Below, in pieces: positions 1-13,600 of a DNA stretch of 64,000 nt. The position numbers and the translations under genes were made by a program. The stretch comes from Atriophallophorus winterbourni (lineage: Eukaryota > Platyhelminthes > Trematoda > Plagiorchiida > Microphallidae). The stretch covers positions 23,690-87,689 of the forward strand of contig JACCGJ010001806.1 in NCBI GenBank assembly GCA_013407085.1. Direction: 5' to 3'. Numbering within the stretch: position 1 is the stretch's first letter; every line of letters starts with the position of its first letter. The notes beneath the pieces are model-generated. The model was given only the letters and a program-made list of their open reading frames with translations, was not told the origin of the DNA and searched no databases.

Positions 1-265
1 TATGCTCATCGGCACACCGTGTCTGTGATAAAATGCAGGCAAATAAGCTTTTGTTTATTGTCATGGGTTCAAAACCCGTCTACATGAGTTTGTAGCTCAT
101 GCGATTGAATAGGTTGGTCGTACCAGTCTTGTCCAAAAGTAACATAATAGCGCAACGTTATTGCCATTCTTCCACTGTTTCAAGTGCATGCGGATTCATA
201 TAACACTGGCCTTACCTGATTAATGCAAACAGCACTAAATCGGTCGTGGGGTGTGTATGATGTAT
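1..265 (+). repeat. Family A hammerhead-ribozyme repeat, about one full monomer
   Basis: The window opens inside a family A unit. The first ~50 bases match the sequence that follows the ribozyme cleavage site in other copies, then come the palindromic GGGTTCAAAACCC (about 64-76), a GGTTGGTCGTACCAG block (about 113-127), and the shared tail with TTCCACTGTTTCAAG leading into a ribozyme at 210-251. The distance from the left edge to the second cleavage site is about 240 bp, so this is probably the end of a dimer whose first ribozyme is cut off by the window. No coding potential is seen. The unit resembles retrozyme or HHR-satellite repeats. Assignment rests on matching this unit to the other copies by eye. 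Confidence 0.75.
210..251 (+). ncRNA. Degenerate hammerhead ribozyme (family A)
   Basis: Stem I CCTTAC (210-215) can pair with GTGGGG (246-251). The core reads CTGATTA where CTGATGA is expected, and CTAAAT replaces CGAAAC. The stem II arms and the AAACA loop are kept. With core changes, self-cleavage is unlikely. Confidence 0.6.
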
Positions 266-2349
266 TCCTGAAAACATTGGTTGAGCTATATTGAAATATA
301 GTATGTTTTTCACATCATTTATATAATTTGTAACTCTAAGTTTCCGACTTTTCTGATGAGTTTCATTTCATTAAATGCTCATAATTTTGGCTTTGATCGA
401 AAAATCTCTGTTTTATCAATAATTTAAACAATTTTCTTAACGTTAATGTTCATTAGAGGACATTTCAAAGTGCACTAGGATGTAATGATGTAGAACTGAT
501 TGCATCATCATTGTTCAAATTAAAGGCATTATCCCCTGCGCACATTAACATCAAATTACTAGAAAATGATGTCAATTAACTGACTAACGACAACTATTAT
601 ATTAGCTTCGCTTGCTGATGGTGCCCATTTATTTGCTGTAATTGGTATCAATTTTATGCGCAAGTTGGTAGCAAAAAACAGAATATCATCTTTTATGTAC
701 AGATCAATCGTTTACGTGGACCTGACATAACATCAAACAAACAAATAAGTGGATTTCATAAACTTTAGGACGAATAACCGGTAAGGAAATCTCTACTAAA
801 GTGGCTATTATAGGTCAATGTTTTTCTATAAAAACCCTTCGAAATTGTCCGCTTACATAAAGATGAACGCAAAATATATTTCTAATTATTTTATGTTGCA
901 AATAAAAGGTAGCAATTTATTGAAACCTATTATAGAACTAAGAGGATTACTTCTCTTCAATCGGAGTCAAGTCGAATTCACTGTAATAACGTTTAATACG
1001 TTGTTTTTTAAACTGCGAGGGCACGATGCAACCTAGAGTTCAAATTTTCGAAAGTTTTACACGTTCACCCACAAACCCCACGACACAAAAGTCCACTCAA
1101 CAAATTTATAAACCACAGAGCCATGTTTTGACACTCCACAATTCCATAATGAGGCCGAACAAATACTCTCAATGAAACATCGGTCACCGCGCTGATTCGA
1201 GGCTAGTTAACACGCCCGAAAGGTTTCCACTGAATAATCGAACATCAATTTCACTAAAGTTCAAATGAATCAACTAGGATCAGCTTCCAATTCATTCTTC
1301 ATTCATGGGAAATCACAATCTATCATGGACACTGAGGATAGAAAAGGCGTTATAAATGAGTACTCTCAAATTAATCACACAGAGTTTACTGCTCACAAAA
1401 TGTTTCGGTCGCCTATAAACAATTCTCCCCGGACTGAAAATCGAAATATTTTTCTAAATTTCAATTTTCGTACTTTCCCAAGGTCATCTATAAAACATTG
1501 AAATATTTTGAAGATATTAAGATGTATTATGTGGTTACAATAGCAAAGTACTGATGCACACATCCTTGGCAATGATCAAGCGTTAACTGATCCACCAGAT
1601 AAAATTATGCTTACCCATTATCTTTTCACATATCCCGTCGTACAGTGATACTGTGGAGATTCCTGAAAACACTTTTTCAGGCTATAAACTTATGCATTCA
1701 GTGAAACTAATTCAGCAGTGTCACAACCAAGCTTCAGTTCAAGATTAAATAATCCAGGGTCACAAAAAGCACATAGGTTCACAATTACGATATCACAATA
1801 AATATTCGTTGAATACTTACCATCAGCCCATAAGCAGGTGTTGTTAAATACTTATGGAGGGCATTCCAAAGGAAACGGTTAAGAAGAGGATAAAAATATC
1901 AACGACAGATAATACGCGAATGTAGAATTTTTATTGTTGCTTCGTGGTTGCATGCATGCTGTGACTCAGGGTATTCGAATAAATGTTTTAAAGGATGGTG
2001 TGGGGTATTTGATATTTTTATGCTAGTATCAAATCAGTCAGAAGGCTTCTTTGAAGGGGAGTAAGGAGTTTCAAGCAACAATATATATTTTTTAACCACG
2101 GAGTCCAAACTTGTGATGCATGCTCCATAGTTTTAATTAAGTAGGTTTTAATGATGGTGGGAGACATTTCAGGCGAGAAGGTTCTGAAAATGCGTCATAG
2201 CATACCTAGAAGCTTGGATGCACGCTCGAGGATGACTTCACAAAGCAAGCCGATATTTAGGTCGTAAACCGCTTGAGTTCAGTCGTAGAACAACATCAAC
2301 AAGCTTGTCAAACAAAGCGAGATTTACGAAAACCATGCTGCGCTCAAAA
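266..2349. other. No gene recognised
   Basis: A+T-rich sequence. The open frames at 818-1036 and 1265-1501 are short and have no recognisable motif or convincing splice sites. Nothing else is supported; it could be intron or intergenic DNA. Confidence 0.5.
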
Positions 2350-4400
2350 TAGTATATTTTGTGATTCAGAACTCAGAGCTCAGAAAGTTTTATGGTAGAA
2401 AAAGCAGTAAGCTTAGCAATAACCCGTAGGATGACGAGGTATTCAAAGTAGAAATATAAAGTCTCTCAAATATCAATAGGGATAGTCACATACCGCATGG
2501 TTTGTCATATACTCATCGAAAAAACAAAGCGAAAACCTCAACATACTCCGAGCGTATGATTTCTTCAGGCAAAATGTTCCAAGTGAAAAATTATACCGAG
2601 AAAAACGTTTGACGAATATCATATCCAGAATGCGGAATGTTCAATGTCTTAATTTTTTCGTGTTATAGTAAGGCCATTGGGTTTTAGCATGTGTTTAAGG
2701 GGATGGTTTTCAGTATGCAAGATTTTGAATGCCAACAGGGGGTCACTCCGTATCGGTAGTTGGGTAAACTCGTGAAGATTTAGTATTAACGTTCGCCTTT
2801 TGAAAGGGTAATTTCTGTAACGGGAGACCAGCTTTGTCGCACCTTGATAAACACTATCAAGTAGTTCTATATTCTTCCTCAAACATGGTGCCCAGACTTG
2901 GATGGAATATTCCATAACAGGATCTACATATGTATCGATTAACCAGGGTAAGGTTTCGGGCGTGAAAATCCTGAATATCCTTTGTAGAAGACTCAAGATA
3001 CGGCAGGCTATTTTGTACACTACCCGGCAATGAATTCCAGGCTTAAGTTTAAACGACACTCAGATACCGAGATCTTTTCTGTGGTGGTCCAGACGGGATC
3101 TTGCGTGCATCATTTGCCTTCTTTTATTAAGGCTGTTAATCCATCATCAGTAAGCAGAGGGAACCACTGGTTTCTCGCTCGATTAAGCATTAGCAATCGT
3201 ATATAGCAATGTTGGATATCTTTCCATTTTCAAATACAGTAATCGATGGTAAGTTAGCTTGACTTCCTTGATCAGAGCGTTCACTTTGTTTCGAATTAGA
3301 CAAAAATGTTGCCAGGAATCATCAGCCCAGGGGATTTCAGTGTTGAACTCAAGCAGAGTTCCGTTTCCCAATCTATATTTTAGAGGGACTACGAAGCATA
3401 AAGCAAAAGTCGCATGACCGTCATCGTTTAATACATCGCGAATTTTGATATATGTTTGACTGAAGGCTTTCTGCGAGTGCAGCGCAATGTGTATATATGA
3501 TGTGATAGTCAACCACTTCCAAATATAATATCCCAAGCGCTTCGAGTAAAATCGCGTAGTCGATCCTCCTGAACAGTTTTGTGGACACACATAATCGCCC
3601 AACGCTGCGTACATATTCGAAGCTTAGACAAGATGATCACTCCGACCGATGGAGGGCAATGTAGTCAACACTCTCAACGGCCGTTTTTTCTGGAAATAAC
3701 GATTAGATCCATAATGGACCGTAACTTTGATCATATCATTTTACGTAAATTTGGATACATTGTTATGCAGTAGAAGAGTGTCGATGAGCTTACTGAATTT
3801 ATGATCGGATGTGTGTAGAGGATGACAGTATAGAGTCACAACACCACCTTATCTTGAGCGATCGTTCGGTAATAGTATCTTTTTGAGTATTGACAGTTCG
3901 CTTTAAGTCATACGAGATTGAAACCAGGTTTCAGTAACAGTGACGAGGTCGGGTGATTATCATTTACACGCCTCGTTTATTTCAGCCAATCTATTCAACA
4001 AAAACTTTGGGCATTCGTAAACAAACATGTGTCTGAGCTTCTAGCATATTGCAATGAGTCAGTAACGGTATTTATTAGACCGACACTGTCTACGTCGGAC
4101 CGATGTCGAGTTTTTAAAGCAATTTGAGATAATTTTGCTGGCGCATTTGTTCTAGCCACGGATGATTTTGTTATGACAAGCTGCAATTTGACCTCAGCAC
4201 CAGCTTATAGATCGTACAGCATCCGACATGCTACTTGACAAAAAAGTAACCTTAAGTGGATTCAACCTTTTATTTGATAGTTCGGCAAACAAGCTATTCT
4301 GAACGTGTCGACAAACACAGAACTTCGCGCACCAAATGTTTCTGCAATGAATGACCACTGTTAACGATCGGGCTCTTTTCATTCACAAGCCGTTGTGGCC
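2350..4400 (-). mobile_element. CR1-like LINE, decayed copy with ORF1 end, endonuclease and RT tail
   Basis: Read on the minus strand from high to low coordinates. About 4382-4194 encodes a stretch containing LNPLKVTF, like the end of a CR1-type ORF1 protein. About 4050-3650 holds apurinic-endonuclease-like pieces: LFTNAQSF, then (after frameshifts) a TVTETWFQS motif and a GGV motif. 3614-3183 is the endonuclease-RT linker (RNKVNALIKEVKLTYHRLLY). 3059-2649 is the RT C-terminal region (TYVDPVMEYSIQVWAP, then GATKLVSRYRNYPF). The 3' untranslated part runs to about 2350 and matches the plus-strand copy at 22370-22745. The central RT domain, including the YxDD box, is missing between 3183 and 3059. 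Stops and frameshifts make it inactive. The 5' limit is uncertain. Confidence 0.72.
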
Positions 4401-6129
4401 TGTGTAGTTTTTAGGAGGTCGAGCAGAATAATAATCCTTGGTGCTGCTTGATCCCGACCATTCAGCGATCGTTGTCTTTTTCACCAAGTTATAGCATAAT
4501 ATATCCGGTGGTTTAAGTCAGTTTGTGTTCGTTGCAAATTCGAATTCAGTAGGACAGTTTCCATGTCCTTGTTGTTGGCAAATGTTATCCTAAGAAAAGT
4601 GGTTTGTTCTGATCAAAGGATATCGGATGACGAGCGAGCCGAGTTACCGACCCCAGATGTATAATATCTAAGCCAATTCGATGGTAAATACCGAGCCACT
4701 TTTTAAGGTCATGTTTTTGATTTACTTAAAAGATCTTAACATCTCACTCAGGAATATTGGTGTACATTAGACTTAAGGTCTTTCCGCGTTTCATAGAATC
4801 TTTGGCTCCTTATGATGTTATACGGTTTTGCTAAGAACATCTCTCTTTTGAGTGAAGTTCATGCGTCATTGCTCCAGTCGAACACTTACCTACTTTAGTC
4901 ACCATCTGGAAAATTTTGGTTTGTTAGAGTGTGACGCACGCAATAGAGCTCTTTGGTAGTAACATCTGAATCTGGCGTCAAACGTACATTAATGACGTTT
5001 TTATCATTTCAGTAGATCGAACGATTCCGGATTACATTCCATTTAAACGCGCTTCTATTTTATTATCGATAGTGTTTCCCTCAGATGATGTAACTCTCTG
5101 TATGACCTTGAACAAATCACAACATAAATTTTACGTAGCATATAGATTGAAAAAGAAATTGGAAAGAGTATTGAATAGTTTTTCTCATCACTATGTGTAC
5201 ATTTTGAGCATAATATCTTCACAACGTAGATAGAAACCTTTCCAGTTGTGTGTAATAATAGTAAGCAAGCGACTTGAGGGTAGCTATTTTATCGGGCCGA
5301 AATTTTGTTGAACAACAAATTGCATCACCAACCACTAACGAGACAGTTGCATCGGAATAAAGAAAATAATGTCAACAGTTACGTAATTATTGCTTACAAT
5401 CGGGCGTAAAGCATAATTACTCAAGTTCTGCGCGTGTGGCATTATAGGACTAATTTGAACCTTGTTAATTTGGAGACCAACATTCCTTAATTAATCATTT
5501 CTAGTCTCCTAATATGTCTATTTCATTACGGTACACATGACAACGCGACCGGAACTCATGAATCAATTGAGATAACCACAGTCAGAGAAAGTAGGGGTAA
5601 TGCTTGAAAACGATTCATTCCAAAACATTAAGTTTTATTTGTAATGTTGCCTAATCATTCGTGGCAATGAAAAAAACCCATATCACATTTGCGAGTTTCT
5701 AGATTTGTATTTTTAGTAGTTCGAAATAAGCTTATATATATTTTTATAATTTGAATTTGTTGTTATTATAAAGTGAGTTACTTTTTAAATCATTAATATA
5801 GAATCTTAAATCTTGAACGTGCATTTATCCGTCCAAAAATATCAGCAAGACCCGTGTTTTATCGTGTTCCTCAAACAAGAGCGAAAGCAAGTTATTCTCA
5901 ATGTGACACATCAAAAAGAAATCTGAATTTTTAGACCCATTTCGGCTTTTTTAAAGTACTTTCAACCACCCATATCGCCACAAAACTTTCCAAACGAAGT
6001 CGAGAGACAGATAAGCGTCCTGATTCAAATTAATTCAAAGTTTTAATGGTCCAAAAAGCAAATTTTTTACAGTACCCATTGCTAAAAATATAGGGAATGC
6101 ATAGAATTAACAAACATTTTTTGTTAATA
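4401..6129. other. No gene recognised
   Basis: A+T-rich sequence with no open frame of note. It may contain more of the 5' part of the neighbouring LINE near 4401-4600, but I cannot support that from motifs. Confidence 0.4.
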
Positions 6130-7560
6130 TGGAAAGTCAGCTTCTGCATTCGGGTGCGATGTTGGATGTGGTCTATATATAACTTTCAAGTTTAGCCTTA
6201 AACATGTTTAGGCTTGATGCGCAAATGATATGTGGGGACAGAGAGTTACATATAAAACAAACTCGGACAGCAAAGAAAAACCTTCGACAATTTGATCTGG
6301 AGTGTGGAATAATTAACTTGTAGCTCTGCGATATGCCACTAACTGTTTATCGCCGATGAAACAGATGTTCGAGTGGGTGATCCACTGAATGAAGAATGTT
6401 GAACAGCAAGATCAAATCACCCCTGACACAACGGTACGAATAGTCAAACAGGTTCCGAGTTGAAATCCTCTGCTCGTATGACCTGTTATACAGTCCAGTC
6501 ACTAATTTTGTATACGCGTTGCAGCAACCATGCAGACCATGCTTGAACGGCGAACTCCATTGTTTGCTTTATACAGGTGTTAATTAAAAGTGGAAGTGTC
6601 TGCTTTGTGAAACTACCGAATATCCATTCTGAGTAGTGCTAAGATTTGGTAGGACATTTTTTATACCACAAAGCACTGCCGTAAAGACTTTCATTTATTG
6701 CTAATCCACACTCCGAGGTGTTTCTCTTCAGCATCCTATGAAAGTTGCTGAGATACCGGGGAATATGTGAATTCGATAGCTAGATAGTGCCTTATCAACT
6801 CTAATCATTATAACTCAACCAGTGAAGTTATCCTCTATCCTGGCCGAGGTTTTGCCGCCCACCCCGAGCTGTTCCAAGTGTTGTAGCGGTATGCTGTGGT
6901 TAACACGGTCAAAAGCTTTAGACGTATCTAAGTAAAAAGCATATATAGGGTATCTATTATCCACGGCATGAGTCCACTTATCAATAGTTATGAGAAGATT
7001 GGTGAGGCAAGAGGGTCTTGTCTTGAATCCGTGCTGTACGATGGAAAGAAGCTTATTTTGTTTCAAATGTTTGATAAGTTCGTCAGCTACAAATCTTTCG
7101 AGAACTTTAGAGACCACTGGCAAAAACGTGACTGGTCTGTCGTCAGACACATTGGATCTGTTCCATCCTTTGTATATCGGAGTGGTTAATCCACTTTTCC
7201 CGTCAGTAGCAACCTTGCTACAACTCAGTGACAGATTGAAAAATTTAGAAAGTGGTGAGAATAGAGTATGGTGGCATGTTTTCCGAATGAAAGTTGTTAT
7301 TTCATCAGCACCCGGCGATTTTTTGTATTTAACCTGAGTATCGTAATCAGGACACTCTCGGGTTTCACAGCCATTTCGTGTATTGTGTTAATTTGTGATC
7401 TCAATTCAAGTATGACATGTCATGCTCGTTAGGGTAGTGAACTCTAGAGTAAAATTGAGCGAGTTCGTTAGCGGCTGCAAGAGCACTGGATGTAGTTCCA
7501 GTCTTAATAAGTAATGGAGCTTTCACAAATGTATCTAATTTTGTCCGTATATTTAAAACA
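6130..7560 (-). mobile_element. CR1-like LINE, RT domain and C-terminal tail
   Basis: On the minus strand a frame runs from about 7540: linker (TFVKAPLLIKTGTTSSALAA, then ANELAQFYSRVHYP), a stop near 7400, then KYKKSPGADE, TPIYKGWNRSN and the RT motifs DDRPVTFLPVVSKVLERFV, QHGFKTRPSCLTNL and FYLDTSKAFDRVNH (to 6815). The last is the first catalytic aspartate region. Below 6815 more C-terminal pieces occur in shifted frames (LLFNILHSVDHPLEHLFH near 6380-6430). These motifs are typical of CR1-group RTs. The YxDD region is deleted or unreadable, so it is a dead copy. It is a different subfamily or age from the 2350-4400 copy. Confidence 0.8.
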
Positions 7561-7872
7561 TATTCTAGAAAACTTTAACTCGAACAGCAAATATCGTTTG
7601 AGCTGTATCGATTCAACAAAAGGTTTGATTAAATGAGAAAAATGACTTTGTAGGTTGTTTCTCTGGAACTACTTGAACAAATCTCTGCTTCACCATTTAG
7701 TTGTGCATGCTACTGTGAATCTCGTGAAATTTATTGTTTCTAGATATAACGAAAAACAAAGTTGTAAACTATGAGTAGAATGTATTGTTAAGAACTATTT
7801 GAAAGATTAGCTCAATATCAAAGTCATAGCTGGTTAACGATTACACAAAGCGGAGTGGTTCGTTGCATTAAT

Positions 7873-7921
7873 CAATAATATACTTATTAATAATATTGAT
7901 ATACTTAATAATAATAATAAT

Positions 7922-8018
<97 letters not shown>
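7873..8018. repeat. AAT/TAA trinucleotide microsatellite
   Basis: Imperfect, then nearly perfect, TAA repeats over about 145 bp, starting in a degenerate TTAATAATATT zone. Confidence 0.97.
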
Positions 8019-8430
8019 TTACCTGCTTCTGTGTTGCAGGCTTGATGAAATGGAGACTGGAAAAGCGGATGTTTGAAAATAATCCCATTTGGTTGAACAA
8101 AAATTGTTCAAGAAACTGCATTTTTCGATTTTAGCCTTTCTAGTCCATACGGACCACCGAGAGCACCATGACGATGCGTTTACATGGTTTCCCGCAACGT
8201 GTCACGAAGACTTGACTGGAACATTTTCAAGCTGGATCAGGAAATAGGAGGCGAAATAATTAGAACGAGCCTCTGCGCCCGCAGTAATGGTTAGTTCATG
8301 ACGTTTTATTACATTAGCAAGCATCGACATCGTCAGAAATAGTTTAATCGATATCTCGTGACATTAATTTCCCTTCGTTTTACGAAACCAAATTAAAGTA
8401 ATTGCGAAATTTCGTTATTACGAATTTTAC

Positions 8431-8600
8431 GTGGATAAGAGTTTCGCTAAACTTGACATCTCCGTCTTTATTGGGCAAAAGTCCCAATTCGGCAGTGAGT
8501 TCAGTACGAGGAAATTAGCAGCACACCGGTCTATTTTAACTGTAGCGTTCTCAACCATATTGCTTACAATTACTGGAAACCCTTGCCATGCAAAAACACA
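8431..8600 (+). other. Open frame with faint BTB-like pattern; identity uncertain
   Basis: An open frame starts at GTG 8431 and includes FAKLDISVFIGQKS followed by KLAAHRSILTVAFS. The spacing D-x-x-x-x-x-G ... AHRxIL recalls the start of BTB/POZ domains. No ATG, no clear splice acceptor or donor, and a LINE begins within the same frame just downstream. I would treat it as a chance match or an exon fossil unless a profile search supports it. Confidence 0.2.
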
Positions 8601-8644
8601 CTTGATAGTCACAGGTTTGAGTGGAGTATATCGCAGAAAGATCC

Positions 8645-9190
8645 CGTTATCAGGGCGAGCGGAAATCTGAAAAACATTCTGCAGTGCGAGGCCGTCTATA
8701 AGCCTGCATGCAGCGTACTCGGCTTATCCAGACGAATTTTTGGTAGTTTTCCACCGCACTGGTACTCAGTACATATATATATCCAGTTGCGTGATATGCA
8801 TTACAAGCTTGGACATTATTGATGGAAAAAGATAACTCACTACTCAAAAGGATTTATCATGAGACAACTAAAATAGTTGCTAGTTTGCATAATCTGCCCA
8901 TTGAGCAGAGTCTGTCTAGACTTGGATTGTAAAATCTCGAGGTCATACCTAATTCTGACATACCGATTAACCCATACGGGCGGCGACCCACTCAGACACC
9001 TCTTTAAAATTAGTTCAAATCTCTCGACCCGAAGTCACAATCGGATCTTTCAAACCCCAAATTCCAGATTCAACTATCGCCGTAGCATGTACGCAGTCCG
9101 TGTATACATTTGTGGAACAGTTGTCCGCCAGAAATTATTTCTCATCAAACGAAATGATCGTCAAAAAATGATATCATCTTTCATGTTGAG
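8645..9190 (+). mobile_element. CR1-like LINE, C-terminal RT fragment
   Basis: Pieces in two frames read as the C-terminal thumb and tail of a CR1-group RT: AVYKPACSVLGLSRRIFGSF (8693-8752), then PLRHLFKISSNLSTRSHNRI (about 8985-9045) and NSRFNYRRSMYAVRVY (about 9060-9110). Stops break the frame between 8822 and 8877. No RT active-site motif is present, so this is a 5'-truncated dead copy. Confidence 0.6.
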
Positions 9191-9689
9191 TAATACTTGG
9201 TTAATCCCTGTTTACTGAAATTCCTTAGTACTTACTTCTTACACACACTTGTAAAAGCACATTACTCAAACATATATTTCCGGTCAAAATTTCCTCTCTC
9301 CATGTCGCAATTGAAATTACTTTAGCTCCGCCACACATGAAGCACATGGGCGTAATCATGAATGTGGGATTTCTTTAACTTTGATACGTATATCCTATGA
9401 TATTGTACAGCTATTTGCTTTCTTTCACCATAAATGTTGAATTTCAAAAAACATGAATAACGAAACCTCATTAGTATGTTCCTCATTTGCTTAAGGCACG
9501 AAAAGCCGCTTTTGTGGATCTTAAAATGTTTTTAACTCCCATAAAGTTCATTTGTAATGATTGTTTGATGGGTTGCTGCTTGTTATTAATGACCACACAT
9601 GTAAATCAACTCAGTCAGTTGTCTCCTTTGCGTTGTTAAAAAACGTGATATCATATCATCACCTTTAATAAGCAAATTGATTTACAATA

Positions 9690-9875
9690 CTGTTGGATAA
9701 TCTGATACGACTAACCTTGATCAACAATGGCACACAAGCGCAAAACGCTTTTTATTCCTCCACTGATTCAAGCGCAAGCATATCCTGATCCTACTGTCCC
9801 TACCTGATGTGTTCAAACAGCGCGGATCCGGTCGTGGTGTGATGGAAATGCATGCAAATGAGCTTTTTTAGTTGT
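9690..9875 (+). repeat. Family A hammerhead repeat, partial unit
   Basis: Matches family A from the ACGACTAACC block through CAATGGCACACAAGCGC and the CCACTGATTCAAGCGC tail to the ribozyme at 9798-9839, then GATGGAAATGCATGCAAATG. The preceding half of the monomer is missing. Confidence 0.75.
9798..9839 (+). ncRNA. Degenerate hammerhead ribozyme (family A)
   Basis: Stem I CCCTAC (9798-9803) pairs with GTGGTG (9834-9839), and GGTC precedes the expected cleavage site. The core has CTGATGT in place of CTGATGA and GCGGATCC in place of CACGAAACC, so catalysis is unlikely. Confidence 0.6.
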
Positions 9876-10434
9876 ATACTAGTTAAAAGATTTCTAAAAT
9901 GGAACAACGGATTATAATGGTTCCGTCACCCTACATAAACACTGACGTTTTTTGTTGCAATAAATAAAAAAGTGATATACACTTTTATTCAATTTGAGTC
10001 GACAAAAATGTTGCCCCGAGGCAACAAGCTAATTAAATGAAATCGGTGTTCTACTGTAATTCATCGATTCATTTACGAACTACGGTCTTGACTGTATCAA
10101 ATATGGTTAGAATCCATCTAATATTGTTGTTCATTCCAACTGGTTTCTCAAATTTATAAACCACAACAATGTTGAAGTGTAATGTTGCCCCAAACGGATA
10201 TCATCGCGCTACTAAAAATTGACACATATGACTGATGAATTACTAACAGACGGTTCTGAAATATTTCCTGAAAACGTTAAAAAAAATACCACACTGGGAA
10301 ATTGTAAGCCATAGTGCGATGAAGCTGACGTGAAGAACATGTTTCGCCACACAAGTGGATGTAGTAAACTCGCGGGCTTGGACGAATAATCCGTAGTTGC
10401 ATGCATTTACTACACTCACCTCATGATAAAAATC

Positions 10435-10605
10435 GTTCCTCGTGCAAACCTTTTCCAACAGTGGCTTTTCTGATCACTTATTGTCTGAAATTTCACGATT
10501 GTTTCAAGATATGCGTATCCCGATCGCACTGTCACGGTCCAATGAGCACAAACATAACGAAATCAGTCGGGTGGTGTGTGTGATGGAAATACATGGGAAA
10601 TCTTG
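10435..10605 (+). repeat. Family A repeat, degenerate, with ribozyme remnant
   Basis: Shares CCAACAGTGG, the GTTTCAAG tail, GATCGCACTGTC (cf. GATCCTACTGTC) and, after the ribozyme position, GTGTGATGGAAATACATGG with family A. The ribozyme remnant (about 10535-10575) keeps ATGAG, ACAAACA, ACGAAAT and AGTC, but the CTG of the core and stem I are lost. Confidence 0.6.
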
Positions 10606-13600
10606 GAACAAAAATAAAATTAGACAACATATTGTGTCGGTCACATCAGTTATATTCCAAAAATGCACTTTGCTTTTTCCCATCGTCATATGGAAACACT
10701 GAAATTAGATTCTGTGAGCCTTGATACAATGAGAATCTTTTAAAAGTTAGCCAGTTAGAAGAAAATTTCGGACTACTGCTCTTACCTATTAAATTTATAA
10801 CAGTGAATTACGCATCAGGTCACATAAGCTGTTGCAGGTATTGTTGCAAGTGTCGTTGGTAGTTAATTTACACCCATGACAATTTTAACTAAGGTAATCT
10901 AAACATTTGCCCATCCAACACGAATTTACATTATGATGTCTTATATATGACATTTTTGAGAGGTAATTGCAATATGTCTACAATTGGTTGAGATTGGCTG
11001 GACACTATCCAAATGTCAAGTCACTCTTATTTGACAGCTTTCCTTGAAGGTCGAACACCGATCTCAATGACATCTATATTCTACCTACTGAGACCGCCAA
11101 CACGGTTTTTGTAGGATAATTATTGATTGACAAAAAACCTAGTGGAACACATTGACTTCATTTTTCTGCATAATAAGAATATTCAAGAATCAAGAAATGT
11201 ATATTTCTATCGAATCTATGTGTGAGCATAAATTCCATCTTACTTCCTTTAATTTATAATAATCAATTTGAGCTTCAATTTGATTCGAACAATTTGATTT
11301 ACTCAAAATTTCGCTGATAAGGCTGACAAAACAACTGTTTAAAAATAAATAGACCACCTTCGAAGTTACGAATTGTCAAACTTTTAGGAATGCAAGGGTG
11401 TCAGATTTCGCCTAGCTGTCATGTCAAGCGTTGAAAACCTTCCAAAGACATGGATGTTCAAGTCAGTGATTTCGCTACCGTTTTTTACTATCGAGACGAA
11501 TAAATGTGATCGGTTTCATTGCATATCAAAAAACATTTACAGTTTTGGCAGTACATTCGTACATGCTAAGTCCTTTCAAATGATAAAATTTGTTGGACTA
11601 CGAAATACGAAATTATCTTGGAAATAGAAATCCTAATTCCATTTCAGCTGAAAACATTGTTCTGTCATTCATTCAATTGTACCAGCAGGCTGGTCCTCAC
11701 ACGGCAATTATCAAACAATTATCATAGTTGATTGCGTATTGTTTGTTTGAATGAACTAATAATCAATCAAGCACCAGTTTGCGTAATCATTCGAATTGAT
11801 GTGCAAGCGACAAATTACCTGTCAAGTTGGGACATCGAGCTGAATGATGGGCTGGACAATTTGACTTGACTTACTTTTTTTCTTAAAGATATCAAAAAGA
11901 ATGCAAGTTATGTGAAACTTATTCGTTGTTGGGGATTAAGGAGGAGGTCAATATATTTTTGACGCACAATTTGAAAATAAGAATACATTTGAATGAATCA
12001 TACCAGTATAATTACCGTTAAAACAGCGAAAAAATGATTGACGAAATAACTTCCATGTTGATTCTTATACAATTTTCAGTTTATTGATGTTGGATATGTA
12101 TGTATTTAACAACTTATTGTTTTTTTATTCTACATTTAAATTGCTTGGCTTTCATCATCATCATCCTCGGAGACATGATTACAGCGGTAGCATGTACCGA
12201 ATGCTTAACTGCCATACAACCATGATAAGAATAAAACCCTATATGATGGATAAGGGTAGGAATTAAATAGCTGTGGATTCAATAGAAAAGTAGGCACAAA
12301 CAAATTGGGAAGAGTTATCTACACCTCGAATGAATTATTCATTAAATCAAGTTTCCTGAACAAGTAGGCTCACATCGACATGACTGCTTCCTTGAAGCTT
12401 CCACTGCCACGCATCAAAACAAGCTTCACACGTCAATGCACTTGACACCATACATGGTTAATCAAACGGTACAAGAAGATGCTCAGTGCAAGACCTCAAA
12501 TGTACACGGTTTTGGAACATAGGGTAAAACTTAACTAATCATTGTGATATCTGATCGAGGGAACCTCAGCCAGTAAGACGAGCTGTGCCTACTTTAGGAT
12601 TCGGGAATCAATATCATAAGTTAAATTGAAAATAATTGAAACAATACTTGTGAATAGACCAGAATGGAAACAAAGAAATAAAAAAACTCTTCGGAATTTT
12701 ACGACGATGCACCTACTCAAAGATACTCGATATGAGAGCTTCGAGTATTTGCTTGAAAATCGCCTCACGTGGTGTTGTCACATTATATGATGTTTAAATG
12801 CGTTAACGAAATTTAAAAGCGTTTAAGTGAACGCTATGTAGATAATTATTCCGGGATTTTGAGATTCGAACGTATTAAAAATTATGAAAGCTTGAATTAC
12901 ATTACAGATGGTTGCCAATAATAACGCGCTTTAGGGTGATATACAGAACATCAGCATTCGGCACAACACAAGGGCAGAAGCGCCAAGAATACCTACGACG
13001 ACATTCGCGAACCCGTAAAAAATTTGCTTTTCAGAAGGTTTGCACGAGAACTTTTCGAGTTATTTATTCTTTTGAAACACGAGAAGATGAACCACGTCAG
13101 CCGCTACTGAACGATTTTTTCTTCTTCATGGACGGTCAAACAAAACCGTTGAATTGAACTGCTGGGGTCGAAATTGATCGCCAAAGCAGCTTTATGTGAC
13201 AAGTTGGACATCAAAGTTCGGGATAGATTTGTGGTAAAATAATTTGTCTATATACGATGAAGTTGTGATGTTTTGTTCTATGTCATGCAGGTAATAAACG
13301 CCTTAGTTCAATTGGCTTTCTAGTGTAGTGCCATGTCCTAATGCCGCTACTGCGCCCCATCTTGCATTGCTCAAACAATGTAATTGTGTTAAAGTATCCC
13401 AAGGAATACATTCATGTAAGATTATAGATGACTTCACTCAGTAAAATGTTTTTCAGACTTGCGCATCCCAAGCCACAAGGATATTTGCCTACTCTGGTCA
13501 ACTTGAACGTTCGACTGGTATGATAATAAAAGGATAGGAAGCGTTTTTTAAACTGAAATATTTTGCGAATGTTCACATAAAAGGACAGCTCGAACAAAAG

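Noticed and set aside
60..130. tRNA gene
   Set aside because: GGGTTCAAAACCC resembles a T-arm, but no cloverleaf or A-box could be formed around it and other copies vary at these bases.
8431..8670. BTB-domain exon
   Set aside because: The pattern match is weak, there is no ATG or clear splice pair, and the same frame runs into a LINE; kept only as a low-confidence note.
12912..13157. Possible mariner transposase N-terminus (REDEPRQPL)
   Set aside because: Only one short match, no DDE region, no terminal inverted repeats seen nearby.
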